The notes: generated from the letters alone by a model not told the origin. Numbered from the stretch's first letter, positions 32,501 through 42,979 are shown. The stretch: 64,000 nucleotides of DNA from Desulfosporosinus meridiei DSM 13257 (GCF_000231385.2 NC_018515.1:2686501-2750500), one strand, 5' to 3'. Numbers and translations: made by a program.

Positions 32501-35500
32501 GACTTAAATATAACAGATGTCCGCCAAGACTTAAAGCTTCATTAGCCTGAGCAGATGTCAGATTTAGATGCCTTAGTTCCATTTTGCTATGCGTCCAAGC
32601 TAGCTCAAATGCTCTATTTACTGAGAGAGGATCTCTATATTTCTCTGCAATGCGATTTATTTCCTCACGGCTCTCTGCATAGCCAATCGAAAAGGAGATT
32701 CTTACAGTTTGACCAGGTGGGATCTTTACTCGCTGACGCAGACTCATGATAGGGTCAAGAACTGCTCCAACCGTGTTGGATAAAGGGTGATTGGCATCCA
32801 TTGCTCGAGGTCTCACCATACTTCGGCCTCGTCCAAGGAAACGAGAACGATCCGTTTCAAATTGCAAAGATCCTACTTTTTCTCCCTCTGTTGCAACAGT
32901 ATGCATAAGCCATAATCTGGTTTGGTTTTCACTCCTAGGTCTTCGGGATGCTATTAAGGCATCATTAGCAAATTCAGTTTCAATAAAGAGATTGCTAAAT
33001 GCCGGATGAGCCAAATCATCGTTTTGCCTGGCCAGAACTACTTCAAAATAGCTAGTTACCTCAACAGTTCTGTCATGCTCACTATGATTCGTCAAGGAAA
33101 TACGACGCATTTCTGTATTGTCTTCCGGGGATACAACAACTTCAGTATGAGTTGTAATGTTTCCATCCTTCCGACAGTACTCGACTTGGTCCGGCGCGTA
33201 GGTCACCTTGTAATTTTCACCTAGAGTTTTACAAGGTTGATAAGCTGCTGACCATACATCTCCTGAATTGAGATTTTGAATATAAAAATAGACGCCCCAG
33301 GAATCCCTTGTAACATCCTCTCGCCAACGCGACAGACTAATATTTTTATAACGGCTAAGCCCCGCTCCCGAATTCGTCATCATAACAGAGTACTGGCCAT
33401 TCGAGATACAATGAGCAATCGGTATAGGACTATTGACATTATTGAAAAGAACAAATTGATTCTTTTCAACATCTTGAGATTTCCTTTGCTTTTGCATAAC
33501 CTGATACTCATCTTCGGGTTGAGGAATAATTGGCACAAAATCTGGAATCCGTTCTTGGAGTAAGAGCTCTGATGACTGAATTAGTGCTTCGTTGTGTAAC
33601 CTCTCCTGCATAACATTTTCAAACAGCACATTATCGATTGCTAAGAGACTCATCCCTTGATGATGGGCCATAAAGCTTTGGACAACCCTATATGAACGCC
33701 CAACCGGAATACGATCCTTAGTAAAATCTATAGCCTCGTAAAGCCCGTAACGACCGCTAAAACCTTTTTGTTCCATGGCGGTAATATTAGTCACAGCTTC
33801 GCGAGAAGCAACTTGGAGAGCCAAAAAAGTGGCGTATGGCGCTATAACTAGGTCTTGAATCAATCCTCTTTTCAAGCCCAGTCCCGGAACACCAAATGCT
33901 TTGTACTGATAATTCAATTGTGGATCAAAAGCATAGAATCCTGACTCTGAAATACCCCATGGGATATTTCGCTCCTGGCCATACTTCTTTTGAACTTTTA
34001 CAACGGAGTTATAGGTTTCATTGAGAAGAGTCCCCTCATAATTCCGCATCACTAGGAGAGGCATTAGGAATTCAAACATCGTCCCACTCCAGGAAACTAA
34101 ACTCCGTTTACCCTTGGTTAAGGTTAAAGAACGTCCAAGTTTAAACCAATGGCTCGCTGGCACATCCCCTTTAGCAATTGCAAAAAAGCTGGCTTGGCGC
34201 GCCTCAGAAGCTAAGAGATCATAATAAGAATTGTCAAGCTTACTATCTGTGACTCGATAACCAATAGAAAATAGTTGACGTGATTCATCAAACAAAGGCA
34301 TAAAATCTGTAGCTAAGGCCATCTTCTCAAGCTTGAGCTGAAGCTCCTTGGACAATTCAACACACTTAAGAACCTTGCTGAGAGCAGTCTCAATAACCCT
34401 TTTATCTTCAGGCACAGCAATACCGTTTACAAGTCCTTCAGAATACTGTTTTACCAAACTATCCATAGTTAAGTTAATCATAACTTTCTTGTCTAGTGTT
34501 GATACTTGTTCAGGGGTGCAAGAACCAGTTGCCCACGGACATAATTCTTCCAGTTCAAAACGAAATGATTCTACCATGGTATTAAGTCGATTGGCCCAAT
34601 ACAAGCCCTCTTTATCCAGATCCTGATTCAGAATATCTGCCGGCCATTCTGATAATAGCTTTAGCCATGTATTCAGATTCCAGTTTACTTCAGATGTACA
34701 TAACACTTCATCTAAAGCAAGATTAAAGGCTTTAAGCTCATCACAAGCATCCTCGCCCAATGCTTCAAGTAAAAGAACCTGGGTATCCTTAAGCCCTTTT
34801 ACAAATTGCCGGTCAACTAGAGGTCTTTCTAAAAGCTCTGCAAGCCCAGACTTCAATGTCAATAGGTACATAACGAAGTTGCCACTATCTACAGTTGAGA
34901 TATAGCGAGGTTCTAAAGGGCTTAGGCTCTGTGTATCATACCAATTATAAAGATGCCCTTGCCATTGCTCTAAATTTTCTATAGTTTGAAACGTATGACG
35001 AATATTCTCAAGCACCTTCGTTAAAGGAATATAACCGAAATCTCTGGCTGCTAAATTTGTTAATAAAGCTAAACCTATATTAGTAGGAGAAGTCCTATGA
35101 GCAACACCATTAGGTGGTTCAATTTGAACATTGTCCGGTGGAAGCCAATGTTCCTCTTCACAAACAAACTCTTCAAAAAAAGCCCAAATTTTCCGGCTGT
35201 ACCTCCTTAAGACAAGCTCTTCTGAAGTTGAGAGTGCTGCCTTTTGGTGTTCAATCGGCATACTTATATAATGGGCAACCCAGATTGAGACAAGCCAAGA
35301 GATCACAACAGGAATAAAATGCAATATTTTGGTTGAATAGAAATATACAGATAAAACTGAGAATAAAGCAAAGAGAATAACGGGCCACATGGAATTAGTC
35401 ATTGTATTTAGATTAGCATCTAACCGTTTTTCAGCATCCGAAGCAGTTTCCCATTCTAATAAATTACGACGTGAAACAAATTGGCGATAAAGACTCCTGA

Positions 35501-38144
35501 CTAAAGCATCCAACATAATCCAAGTATTATAGGGAAGGAACAAGAATTGCAGGACAAACTGTATCCCTAGCACCATTAAGTCTTGACTTAGATTCCCTTT
35601 GTCAGAACGCTCAGTGAATAGTTGACTAAGCAGATAAAGGACAATAGGCGACAGTAAACTTAGAGAAACTATTCCAACCCAAATAAGCGGATTTCCCGAA
35701 AGAACAATAAAACCCAGAACTATCAGCAAGAGTAAGGATGGGGCTTCCAAGCTTCTTCTTAAATTATCAAAGATTTTCCAACGGGATAAAAGCGGAAGCG
35801 GCTTGAATAACCAAGGTAACAACTGCCAATCCCCTCTTACCCATCTATGTTGACGACACATAAAGGCTAGATAATTAGCAGGGTAGCCATCGACAAGTTC
35901 CACATCAGAGACTAATCCTGCCCTCGCATAAACCCCTTCAATTAAATCATGACTTAATATTTTATTATCCGGAAATGATTGATCGGTTACTTGATGAAAA
36001 ACATCTACATCATAAATTCCTTTTCCGGTAAAAATACCTTCTCCAAACAAATCCTGATATACGTCTGAGACGGCAGTTGTGTATGGATCAATCCCAACTT
36101 TTCCGGAAAAAATCTGTGCAAATTTTGAAGCATTAGCTTTTAGTACTGATACTCCTACTCGAGGTTGAAGAATTCCGTAACCCTGAACCACCCGTTTTCC
36201 ATCCACGCTTAGTTTTGGGGTATGCAAAGGATGAGCAATAGTGCCGATCAGCTTCTTGGCAATCCCCCGGGGCAATTGAGTATCTGCGTCGAGAGTAATA
36301 ATATACCGAATAGTTGAAAGTATCGAAGTTTCTCCAATTTGTACATTATAGCTTGTTGCACCTGCTTGCCTTAAAAGGCGATTAAACTCTACAAGCTTCC
36401 CACGTTTGCGCTCCCATCCCATCCATACGCCTTCTGAATCATTATAGATTCTTTTTCTGTGAAAGAATAAGAATCGCTCTCTGCCATATTTAGTATTCAA
36501 TCTTTCAATGGCAGTAGTAGCTGCCGAAATAATTCCATTATCCTCTGGAGTACTTTCTTTAGCGGCATCAGCAAAATCACCAAGTAAGGCAAAATGAATG
36601 TTCTGATCACGATTAGCAAGATGATATACTTCTATTTCGCTGACAATCTCATTAACTCGATTCACATTTGTTAATAGAGTAGGAATTACAACCATTGTCC
36701 GTAATTCATCAGGGATACCTTCTCCTAACTCCAGTTTCGGTAAAAATGATGGCCTGAATAGTTCTGAAGATATCCAGTTTAGGAATGGGATGACCAGGCT
36801 ACTTGACCAAATTAGCAGTCCAAATAGTAGAAATGCGAAACTCAAGGAGATTGATGTATGGTTAAGTACATAATTTAACACTAAAGTCAATATAATTCCT
36901 ATGCCAATCAACATACTGCCAAAATAGTAAAGGTTAGGCCTTTTACGGATCTTTTGACGCACCTGATACAAGAGATCCCTTGATTCTCCAAAGTCCTCTT
37001 CTAATTCTTTCTCAAGGTCATTTCTACCATTTCCAAGCAGATAGTATCCGACATGGGCTACTTCAGTATCCTCCTCAGATCTAGCCTTTTCGGCCTTCGC
37101 AAGTATTTTGCGAGCCACAACTAATTCCGATACTTTGTAAATCCTAGAAATCTTTTCAACACAGTGACGATAGAAATCTCGGGACTGAAAATCCATGGCT
37201 GAATAAATGTTGCTGGGATCCTTTGCAAATAAACCTTCTACTAAACTAACATCTTCAAAAAAACGGGGCCAGTTTTCAGCGTTGATAAAATGAATGCTCA
37301 ATATTGCATGGCCCATCGATACTTGATACATAGTTTGTCTCTGCCGTTCAAGTTTAGCGAGTTCTTCGATAGTCGTATCTTGTTTTGCTACTGCTCTGTC
37401 TACCCATTGTAAAAGGGGACCTACATCAGATCCAATGTCACGGATACGCTTCAGAAGTTGGTCTGCATAGGCAGATGAGTATTCCTCTTGAGGGGTCAGA
37501 GATTTTAAAAGACTACTCCACTCCTCAGACCCATGCTCAGTTTCTAGTAATGGTAATACCCATTGATCTGCAGCATCTCTTTCTTTTTGAGTAAAAATTA
37601 TTTGTTCTGTGATTCTACGAATGTTTTCCAAAAGAATAATGCGCAACATAATTGGGATGGCCCAGAGTTCACCACTTGATAAAGGTACTTGAACTTGATA
37701 AGCTTTGATAAAAGCTTTAAGTGTTTCCCCCTTTATCTGACTATCCGTGTGTTCAACAAGTTCGATCAACAAACCATAAATTCTTGGATATCCTTGAAAA
37801 TTACCCGTGGTATTTATTGGCAAATGACGCTCAAACTTATCGGGAAGACTATTTTTAATCTCAATTTTTAAATCTTTTAAGCTATAGTAATTATCCAATA
37901 ACCATTCGGTAGCAGGTACACTATCTTGCGTTCTTGCAGAATAATCCGAGATATCTCGATAGGCTTGTTCTAAAAATTTTATGTTTTGCTTTACTCTGGG
38001 CAGCAGGGATCGCTTTAAATAGCCAGTCCCCTGATTGGCATTGGATCTTGCAATTTCTTCGGCGTGACTCAGCAAGTCTTCCCCATGAAGAACAATATCT
38101 TTATAGGGCTTATTCTTGGCTAATGATCGTGTAAAAAACTTCAT
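29565..38144 (-). CDS. ndvB: Cyclic beta-1,2-glucan synthase (NdvB/Cgs family)
   Basis: Giant membrane enzyme of 2859 residues that makes cyclic beta-1,2-glucan from UDP-glucose. Order of parts: N-terminal helical region (1-400); two membrane helices (about 405-470); a GT84 glycosyltransferase (about 490-800) with DADTQLPRG near 620 and the QxxRW-type RQHRWVRGDW near 763; more membrane helices (about 805-885, 935-985); a glycoamylase-like domain (about 1350-1600, HHQGMSLLAIDN); and a C-terminal GH94 phosphorylase-type domain with GSGDWNDG near 2540, which sets chain length. GGAGATGGAGA precedes the ATG. Well known in Rhizobium and Brucella; presence in a Gram-positive sulfate reducer is less expected. 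Intact. Confidence 0.93.
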   Translation of the reverse strand: MKFFTRSLAKNKPYKDIVLHGEDLLSHAEEIARSNANQGTGYLKRSLLPRVKQNIKFLEQAYRDISDYSARTQDSVPATEWLLDNYYSLKDLKIEIKNSLPDKFERHLPINTTGNFQGYPRIYGLLIELVEHTDSQIKGETLKAFIKAYQVQVPLSSGELWAIPIMLRIILLENIRRITEQIIFTQKERDAADQWVLPLLETEHGSEEWSSLLKSLTPQEEYSSAYADQLLKRIRDIGSDVGPLLQWVDRAVAKQDTTIEELAKLERQRQTMYQVSMGHAILSIHFINAENWPRFFEDVSLVEGLFAKDPSNIYSAMDFQSRDFYRHCVEKISRIYKVSELVVARKILAKAEKARSEEDTEVAHVGYYLLGNGRNDLEKELEEDFGESRDLLYQVRQKIRKRPNLYYFGSMLIGIGIILTLVLNYVLNHTSISLSFAFLLFGLLIWSSSLVIPFLNWISSELFRPSFLPKLELGEGIPDELRTMVVIPTLLTNVNRVNEIVSEIEVYHLANRDQNIHFALLGDFADAAKESTPEDNGIISAATTAIERLNTKYGRERFLFFHRKRIYNDSEGVWMGWERKRGKLVEFNRLLRQAGATSYNVQIGETSILSTIRYIITLDADTQLPRGIAKKLIGTIAHPLHTPKLSVDGKRVVQGYGILQPRVGVSVLKANASKFAQIFSGKVGIDPYTTAVSDVYQDLFGEGIFTGKGIYDVDVFHQVTDQSFPDNKILSHDLIEGVYARAGLVSDVELVDGYPANYLAFMCRQHRWVRGDWQLLPWLFKPLPLLSRWKIFDNLRRSLEAPSLLLLIVLGFIVLSGNPLIWVGIVSLSLLSPIVLYLLSQLFTERSDKGNLSQDLMVLGIQFVLQFLFLPYNTWIMLDALVRSLYRQFVSRRNLLEWETASDAEKRLDANLNTMTNSMWPVILFALFSVLSVYFYSTKILHFIPVVISWLVSIWVAHYISMPIEHQKAALSTSEELVLRRYSRKIWAFFEEFVCEEEHWLPPDNVQIEPPNGVAHRTSPTNIGLALLTNLAARDFGYIPLTKVLENIRHTFQTIENLEQWQGHLYNWYDTQSLSPLEPRYISTVDSGNFVMYLLTLKSGLAELLERPLVDRQFVKGLKDTQVLLLEALGEDACDELKAFNLALDEVLCTSEVNWNLNTWLKLLSEWPADILNQDLDKEGLYWANRLNTMVESFRFELEELCPWATGSCTPEQVSTLDKKVMINLTMDSLVKQYSEGLVNGIAVPEDKRVIETALSKVLKCVELSKELQLKLEKMALATDFMPLFDESRQLFSIGYRVTDSKLDNSYYDLLASEARQASFFAIAKGDVPASHWFKLGRSLTLTKGKRSLVSWSGTMFEFLMPLLVMRNYEGTLLNETYNSVVKVQKKYGQERNIPWGISESGFYAFDPQLNYQYKAFGVPGLGLKRGLIQDLVIAPYATFLALQVASREAVTNITAMEQKGFSGRYGLYEAIDFTKDRIPVGRSYRVVQSFMAHHQGMSLLAIDNVLFENVMQERLHNEALIQSSELLLQERIPDFVPIIPQPEDEYQVMQKQRKSQDVEKNQFVLFNNVNSPIPIAHCISNGQYSVMMTNSGAGLSRYKNISLSRWREDVTRDSWGVYFYIQNLNSGDVWSAAYQPCKTLGENYKVTYAPDQVEYCRKDGNITTHTEVVVSPEDNTEMRRISLTNHSEHDRTVEVTSYFEVVLARQNDDLAHPAFSNLFIETEFANDALIASRRPRSENQTRLWLMHTVATEGEKVGSLQFETDRSRFLGRGRSMVRPRAMDANHPLSNTVGAVLDPIMSLRQRVKIPPGQTVRISFSIGYAESREEINRIAEKYRDPLSVNRAFELAWTHSKMELRHLNLTSAQANEALSLGGHLLYLSPCRREFEECIKQNCRGQSALWPYAISGDLPVVLVRVSSAEHLDLVRRILTIHEYWRLKGLLADLVILNEDDSGYVQAFQDTLRDFVSMGHARDLLNQPGGVFLLQKDLVQGEDLNLLCTVARITFNGEGGSCSAQVRKKAKFSSKESMLLANETKEISRVTDHSIAGKIQKPIEETGNSLNFANGYGGFSEDGKEYIIELQDDMNTPLPWINVIANSSFGFQVSEVGAGYTWSRNSREYKLTPWSNDPILDPVGEALFLTDEETGESWSVTASPKRDAGVYKIRHGQGYSIFEHCSRGLKQTLNLFVPIDKPVKIVELTLGNISDGEIKLSATHYIEWVMGVVRDQTAPYLVTEYNQEIKTFFVRNTYQEEYMGRIGFVAALGSDVTSYTGDRSEFIGRNGSLEDPIGLKLDSFSGTIGAGLDPCTAMRLELKIRPGETKTVIFLVGETDSNHAAEEIIKYYHQPEKITDAFTEVKRYWDRVLGNIQVQTPELSMNLLLNRWLLYQTVVCRLWARSAFYQSGGAYGFRDQLQDVMALVYTNSSVTRQQILIHCKHQFREGDVQHWWHAEKGKGIRTKFSDDLLWLPFVTIHYIDRTGDTGVLDEVTEFLEDEPLKDGEDERYSIPTVSEEQGTVYEHCLRAIERGLKLGEHGLPLIGSGDWNDGFSRIGHKGKGESVWLGWFLYITLTRFADLCNLRQDQERGIRYRKLAEELLKNIEQHGWDGGWYRRAYFDDGTPLGSSQNSECQIDALAQSWSVLSGAARSTRTKDAMLALEHYLWRKEDGLLLLLTPPFDKLLPDPGYIKGYVPGVRENGGQYTHGAAWAILAYTTLGEGDKATELFQMLNPIYHARTEHEVNRYKVEPYVMAADVYATHSHVGRGGWTWYTGAAGWMYQAGVEGILGFRRLGNSLVLKPCIPSRWAGFSMTYQYETTNYEIKVENPNSRSSGCQKIMLDDKELEEPVILLKDDGQTHKIHLIL

Positions 38145-38231
38145 TCTCCATCTCCGTCTTATTTTTTTACATTATTTATGGATTATTCCCATTTCCTCTC
38201 ACTTCATTCATCCAAGAAATTTTTGGGTAAC

Positions 38232-38269
38232 AAAAAATCACTCTTACCAAAAGGCAAGAGTGATTTTTT
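38232..38269 (-). terminator. Terminator of the FtsK/SpoIIIE gene
   Basis: Stem AAAAATCACTCTT with its complement and seven T residues on the minus strand, 8 bases after the translocase stop and about 90 bases before the glucan synthase start. Confidence 0.85.
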
Positions 38270-38276
38270 TGTTTAC

Positions 38277-40772
38277 TTATCCAAAACGTTCGTTAAATTC
38301 TTCGAGAGTTATTAACACTTGTCGTGGTTTACTTCCTTCGTAACCTCCGACAACCCCTTGTTCTTCTAGCATGTCCATTAAACGTGCAGCCCTAGTATAA
38401 CCTAATTTTAATCTGCGCTGAAGGAAAGAGACACTAGCCATACCTGTCCTAATTAATAGTTGACCGGCATCTATAAATAAAGCGTCATCCGGACCATTAC
38501 CCTCTTCACTTTTGACAGTTGTTTCAGCAAAGAGTCTTTCAGGATCCAAGTACTCAGGTTTCCCCATCCCTTTCCAATGCATTATTACTCTCTGTACTTC
38601 GTCATCGGTTACCAAACAACCTTGTACTCGAATTGCTTTGTTTTGACCAAGAGGGGAATAGAGCATATCTCCTCTGCCCAGTAATTTCTCTGCCCCAGTT
38701 GCATCGAGTATAGTACGAGAGTCAATTTGTGATGAAACAGCAAAAGATATCCGACTAGGAATATTGGCTTTAATAACTCCAGTAATAACATCGACTGATG
38801 GACGCTGGGTAGCTATTACCAAATGAATACCTGCTGCCCTTGCCATTTGAGCTAAACGACAAATCGCTTCCTCCACTTCTCCAGCAGCAACCATCATCAA
38901 GTCTGCTAACTCATCAATTATCACTACAACGAAGGGTAATGCGGGTTTAGTTGAAGATTCCCTAAAGTTCAGACGATTATAGCGTTCAATGTCTCGAACT
39001 CCTGAAGCAGCAAATAGTTCGTATCTGTTTTCCATTTCTTTAACAATCCATTTTAGGGCACTAGCAGCCTTCTTAGGATCAATAACGACAGGTGCTAAGA
39101 GGTGTGGAATGCCGTTATATTGACTGAGTTCAACCATTTTAGGATCTACTAGTAACAGCTTAACTTCGTCTGGAGTAGCATTAAACAAAATAGAATTAAT
39201 AATTGTAGTTATACACACACTTTTCCCCGAACCAGTAGCCCCTGCAACAAGCAAATGAGGCATCTTTATCAAATCAGCGATAACTGGTTGATCTGAAATA
39301 TCTTTACCTAAGGCGACCTTAAGCTTTGAAGAATGCTGTCTAAAACTTGGGGTTTCTAACACCTCTCTAAAGACTACTGATAAAGCCTGCTTATTAGGAA
39401 CCTCTATGCCGATTGCAGCCTTTCCCGGGATCGGTGCTTCAATTCGCACATCGCGAGCTGCCAAAGCAAGAGCAATATCGTCAGACAAATTCACAATTTT
39501 ACTAATTTTAACACCGGGTGCAGGAGCTAGCTCATAACGAGTAATGACAGGCCCTCTCGTCACCCGAATTAATTTAGCTTTAACTCCAAAATCAAAGAGT
39601 ACTTTTTCTAACTGCATAGAGGTTTCTGTATCTTGGATAATCCTTCTTTCCGGCAATGGGTCTAGGATATCAAAACCCGGAAACTCCCATTGCTTAAATT
39701 CTTCGATATTAACCTCGCACTCCTTTGTAACTTGTTCAATTACCTTTGGTTTTGAGACAGAATCTATCTCTTTATTCTCATAAGTATTATACCCTAAGAT
39801 AAGCTCAGTCGCAGCAACCTCTGATTGAACATATGTAAGCTCAGAAATTTGATCTTTATAGCTGTCACTATAGTTATTAGTTTCGTTTTTGGTTTCGTTT
39901 TCAGTTTGAGCTTCGTATTCAGTTACAACTATCAGCTCGGATAATTCCTCAACATTGGATTCTAGTTCGATTTCTATTTCGTCAGATTGTTGAATTGCTA
40001 CTTCTTGCTGAATCTCTGCAATATAGTTCTCCTCTACAGTGTCTTCAGAAACAACCGAATCAATTTCGTGAGAAGTACAATCTTCTTTATACTGAGCCAA
40101 GAACTCTTCTTGTTCAGTTTTAGTCTTAAATATTGGTGAAAATTTCTCTCGTTTTTCAGTAGAAATATTGGATTGATTCCCCGATTCATGGCGTTTATTT
40201 TGAAGACTATTAACACTGGCACTAGCTTCCTTATCAACTTCTGTAAAATAATTATTAAGCCCCTTCAAACTTGTTAAGCCATACCTTTTTGTGGGAAAAA
40301 CAGATTTTCCTGTTCCAAAGTAAGACGGAAAATCTGTTCCTATTTCTTTCATTTCCTCATTCATTAAGTTATCTTTATCCTTCAGCTCTACCCATTCTGG
40401 AGAAGAAAAATATTGATTAAATCCTTTGAGGGATACAATTTTTCCTGCAGGTAGAGAAATGTCCGAAGAGTCTTGTATTGGTTCAAAATTCTTAGGGTTT
40501 TTAGGAGGATTTTTCTTGGGCACTTTAGATGGTTCCATTATTAAATCAGCAATTTTTGACGCATTAACCCAAAGCAAAAGTCCTATTATAAAGCATAAGA
40601 AGGGACCAGTCCAGGCTAGACTTCCCATGGTGAATGTGAATAAGTTATCGATATATTTGCCAATGGATAGACCAAAAGCACCTAAGAGCCCTAAAAAGGA
40701 AACTGTAAATAAAAGTGCACTTGCGAGTTTAAGCCAAAAAAAATAACTAGTTCTTGATTTCTTTTTTGACAT
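38277..40772 (-). CDS. FtsK/SpoIIIE family DNA translocase
   Basis: ATP-driven double-strand DNA pump acting at the division or sporulation septum, 831 residues. Two clear membrane segments (about 14-38, 50-72) occur where SpoIIIE has four. A long acidic linker rich in Glu/Gln follows (about 80-345). The motor begins near 360: Walker A GATGSGKS near 510, Walker [13 protein letters not shown] near 610. The winged-helix gamma domain ([27 protein letters not shown] region) ends the protein and would read polarity sites. ATG at 40772 has GGAGGAGG upstream. Whether this is the vegetative (SftA-like) or sporulation enzyme cannot be settled. Confidence 0.93.
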   Translation of the reverse strand: MSKKKSRTSYFFWLKLASALLFTVSFLGLLGAFGLSIGKYIDNLFTFTMGSLAWTGPFLCFIIGLLLWVNASKIADLIMEPSKVPKKNPPKNPKNFEPIQDSSDISLPAGKIVSLKGFNQYFSSPEWVELKDKDNLMNEEMKEIGTDFPSYFGTGKSVFPTKRYGLTSLKGLNNYFTEVDKEASASVNSLQNKRHESGNQSNISTEKREKFSPIFKTKTEQEEFLAQYKEDCTSHEIDSVVSEDTVEENYIAEIQQEVAIQQSDEIEIELESNVEELSELIVVTEYEAQTENETKNETNNYSDSYKDQISELTYVQSEVAATELILGYNTYENKEIDSVSKPKVIEQVTKECEVNIEEFKQWEFPGFDILDPLPERRIIQDTETSMQLEKVLFDFGVKAKLIRVTRGPVITRYELAPAPGVKISKIVNLSDDIALALAARDVRIEAPIPGKAAIGIEVPNKQALSVVFREVLETPSFRQHSSKLKVALGKDISDQPVIADLIKMPHLLVAGATGSGKSVCITTIINSILFNATPDEVKLLLVDPKMVELSQYNGIPHLLAPVVIDPKKAASALKWIVKEMENRYELFAASGVRDIERYNRLNFRESSTKPALPFVVVIIDELADLMMVAAGEVEEAICRLAQMARAAGIHLVIATQRPSVDVITGVIKANIPSRISFAVSSQIDSRTILDATGAEKLLGRGDMLYSPLGQNKAIRVQGCLVTDDEVQRVIMHWKGMGKPEYLDPERLFAETTVKSEEGNGPDDALFIDAGQLLIRTGMASVSFLQRRLKLGYTRAARLMDMLEEQGVVGGYEGSKPRQVLITLEEFNERFG

Positions 40773-40847
40773 ATCTTCCACCTCCTCCAATTATTCATTA
40801 TGGTAGATATTCTAGGGCAATGTCAAAGAGTTTTTTTGATATTAGGA

Positions 40848-41807
40848 TTAATAACTCAGTTGCACACCTTTTTGATTGGGCAAAGGATGGAATATTTCAT
40901 GAGATATTTCTCCCTCTAAGGTTAAATAGACATTACCAGTATAGATAAAATCACCCTTGGCCCAGTAACGCAAATCCAAGAATTCTACAACACACTCTTC
41001 ATTATCCTTATAGTGAGCAATCACGTGATAATATGGTGTAAATTGATTGAATATCTCAGCTAGATTCCCTTCCAAGGCATTAGCAACAGACGGATTATCC
41101 CCGTTTACTTTAGGTAAGACACGACAAATTGCAGGCACCTGATGGCGAATGGTTCCAAAGCTTACCTGTTCCTTTTGGAAAAGCAGAAAGTTCCAAGTGA
41201 AAGGATGATACATCGCCGGAATAATCTTTACATGCTCCTTGTCCTCAAGATTATAAGCATTGGCCAAACGATCTCTTATTTCAAGCTTACCTAAATACCG
41301 AAGTCCTAAATATACAGCACTAAGCAGTATAGCACTAAGTGAAGATGTTCTGGCAATCTCAGGTTTAATAAGTGAGGTTATTAGCGATAAGAATACTAAA
41401 CCTAGTACCACTGGATCTGTGAGCATAATCATATCGAGGGTTATCTTTTTTTTTGAAAAAGGCCACAAAAGTTCTGCCCCGTAAGAATTTAATAAGTCAA
41501 AAATTCCGTGAGACATTGTTCCTATTAAAGTCCAAATAAAAACAGTAGACCATGATGTAGTTGGAAAAAGAAAATATAGAGCGGAACTGAGCCCTAACGC
41601 AGATGTTGTCAAAGCAATTAGTGAGTGACTGGCACCTCTATGGTTTAAGAGATAATTCAAGCGACCTTTTACATGAGCAATAATATCTAAATCCGGGAGC
41701 ATTGCACCTAACGTGCAGCCTAGAAAAACCGGATCATTAAGCTGTAGCGGATGACCTGATAGACTACTAAATGCGATCCCAATTAATCCATGTGTCAGTG
41801 GATCCAG
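40848..41807 (-). CDS. Membrane-bound metal-dependent hydrolase (YdjM family), CTG start
   Basis: Integral membrane protein of 319 residues of the YdjM/DUF457 metal-dependent hydrolase family. Reading from CTG at 41807 gives the family's expected N terminus, MDPLTHGLIG, with GAGGTG seven bases upstream. The conserved metal motifs then follow: DPLTH, MLPDLD and NHRGASHS. The first ATG (41702) lies 35 codons later, after DPLTH, and would lose that motif. Three to four hydrophobic segments follow, then a soluble C-terminal domain of about 140 residues. B. subtilis YfhP and E. coli YdjM are relatives; substrate unknown. Confidence 0.85.
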   Translation of the reverse strand: MDPLTHGLIGIAFSSLSGHPLQLNDPVFLGCTLGAMLPDLDIIAHVKGRLNYLLNHRGASHSLIALTTSALGLSSALYFLFPTTSWSTVFIWTLIGTMSHGIFDLLNSYGAELLWPFSKKKITLDMIMLTDPVVLGLVFLSLITSLIKPEIARTSSLSAILLSAVYLGLRYLGKLEIRDRLANAYNLEDKEHVKIIPAMYHPFTWNFLLFQKEQVSFGTIRHQVPAICRVLPKVNGDNPSVANALEGNLAEIFNQFTPYYHVIAHYKDNEECVVEFLDLRYWAKGDFIYTGNVYLTLEGEISHEIFHPLPNQKGVQLSY

Positions 41808-42009
41808 AATAGTTCACCTCATCTTTACTTTGATGCATTTTTAAGGCATTTTAATATACAGTCATCATTATAGCACGACTAAGCTATGAAAAAACATTGT
41901 CTTTTTGTTTCTGTAATTCCATTTTATGTTTATGATTGAATAATTGAAGCAAGTTTATCAATCAAACCTATAGGCTAATATCATTTAACGAAAAGGTTTG
42001 AGGACAAAA

Positions 42010-42053
42010 CTTTGAGCCCTCATCACACTAATAAGTGTTAAGAAGGCTCAGAG
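42010..42053 (-). terminator. Probable terminator of the BON-domain gene
   Basis: CTTTGAGCC/GGCTCAGAG arms with one mismatch and an inner CACT/AGTG stem, 38 bases after the stop. No long T-run. Confidence 0.5.
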
Positions 42054-42091
42054 TATTGTGCTTATCTTAGTTATGCAGCTAAGTAGATTAT

Positions 42092-42979
42092 TTATTTACT
42101 TGAATGTGCGGCCACTTTTATTGAATTATTAACTTCGTGAATTTCCGGAATGTGATGAATGATCTTTTCAGCCCATTCCCTATCTTCATCGGAGTAAACT
42201 TCGCCGGTTAAAAAGGCGATCCCGCCTTTAACAAAAGCGCGTATTTGCCCTGAATTTAGACGGTGTTGGCCAAGCTTAGAAACTAATTGTTCTGTTAACC
42301 ACAGATCGTCTCCTTGAGATTGATGCCGAGTATAAATCTCGCTAACTACTGCCTTTACTCCAGACACTTTATAGGCGGTATCAACCGCCCATTCCATTGC
42401 TTCCTGAGTATCGACAAGACCGGTTAGGGTAATTAATCCATTACGGGCCTCAGTCTTAATCTCATGGGCATCTACCCAAGGTGACTCAACAAAAGCAGTT
42501 TCAACACGATTGACTAATGTAGCGTCGTCTACAGCTTTTTCTAAAAACTGAATTTCACTGCGAATTTCTTTAACCCCTCTAATTTGTGAAGCCAGACGTT
42601 TGGCAAATCGCTCGGCACTTTGATTATCTAAATGTCCCAGTAAAGTAACAATACCTCGGCTAACTCGGCACCCTAAGCGTGCTATATCCTCATAGTTAGA
42701 CCCTTGGAAACGTTCAATAATGTCTCTTTCAATATCCTTATCCAGGATCTTCCCGTCATTGGCTACTGTCAGCGAATTATCCAGTTCTTTAATCCCAGCA
42801 ATCCTTGCTATTCTACTTCCAAAAAAATCTTTTTCAACAAGGCTGTCTACTGTTCCCCAGATTGTCGCTCGATCCCCTTTCACCTCAACATGTATACCTT
42901 GAGCGCTCTCTCCGAAATGAGTCTGAATAAGTTTTTTAATATCCTGCAGGATGTCTTGTTCAGAACGTGAATTTCGCAT
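42092..42979 (-). CDS. Protein of four BON domains
   Basis: A 295-residue protein consisting almost only of BON domains, each about 65 residues with the pattern helix - GxVtL.G.v....E...A..IA..v.GVk.v.n: about residues 8-72, 80-147, 152-218 and 224-290. Single BON domains bind phospholipids, often with K+-sensing (Kbp/YgaU) or periplasmic (OsmY) proteins. No signal peptide or membrane segment, so it is cytoplasmic. GGAGGGAG precedes the ATG. It follows a K+-channel gene by 90 bases, which fits a role in potassium homeostasis or membrane stress; this is inference. Confidence 0.9.
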   Translation of the reverse strand: MRNSRSEQDILQDIKKLIQTHFGESAQGIHVEVKGDRATIWGTVDSLVEKDFFGSRIARIAGIKELDNSLTVANDGKILDKDIERDIIERFQGSNYEDIARLGCRVSRGIVTLLGHLDNQSAERFAKRLASQIRGVKEIRSEIQFLEKAVDDATLVNRVETAFVESPWVDAHEIKTEARNGLITLTGLVDTQEAMEWAVDTAYKVSGVKAVVSEIYTRHQSQGDDLWLTEQLVSKLGQHRLNSGQIRAFVKGGIAFLTGEVYSDEDREWAEKIIHHIPEIHEVNNSIKVAAHSSK

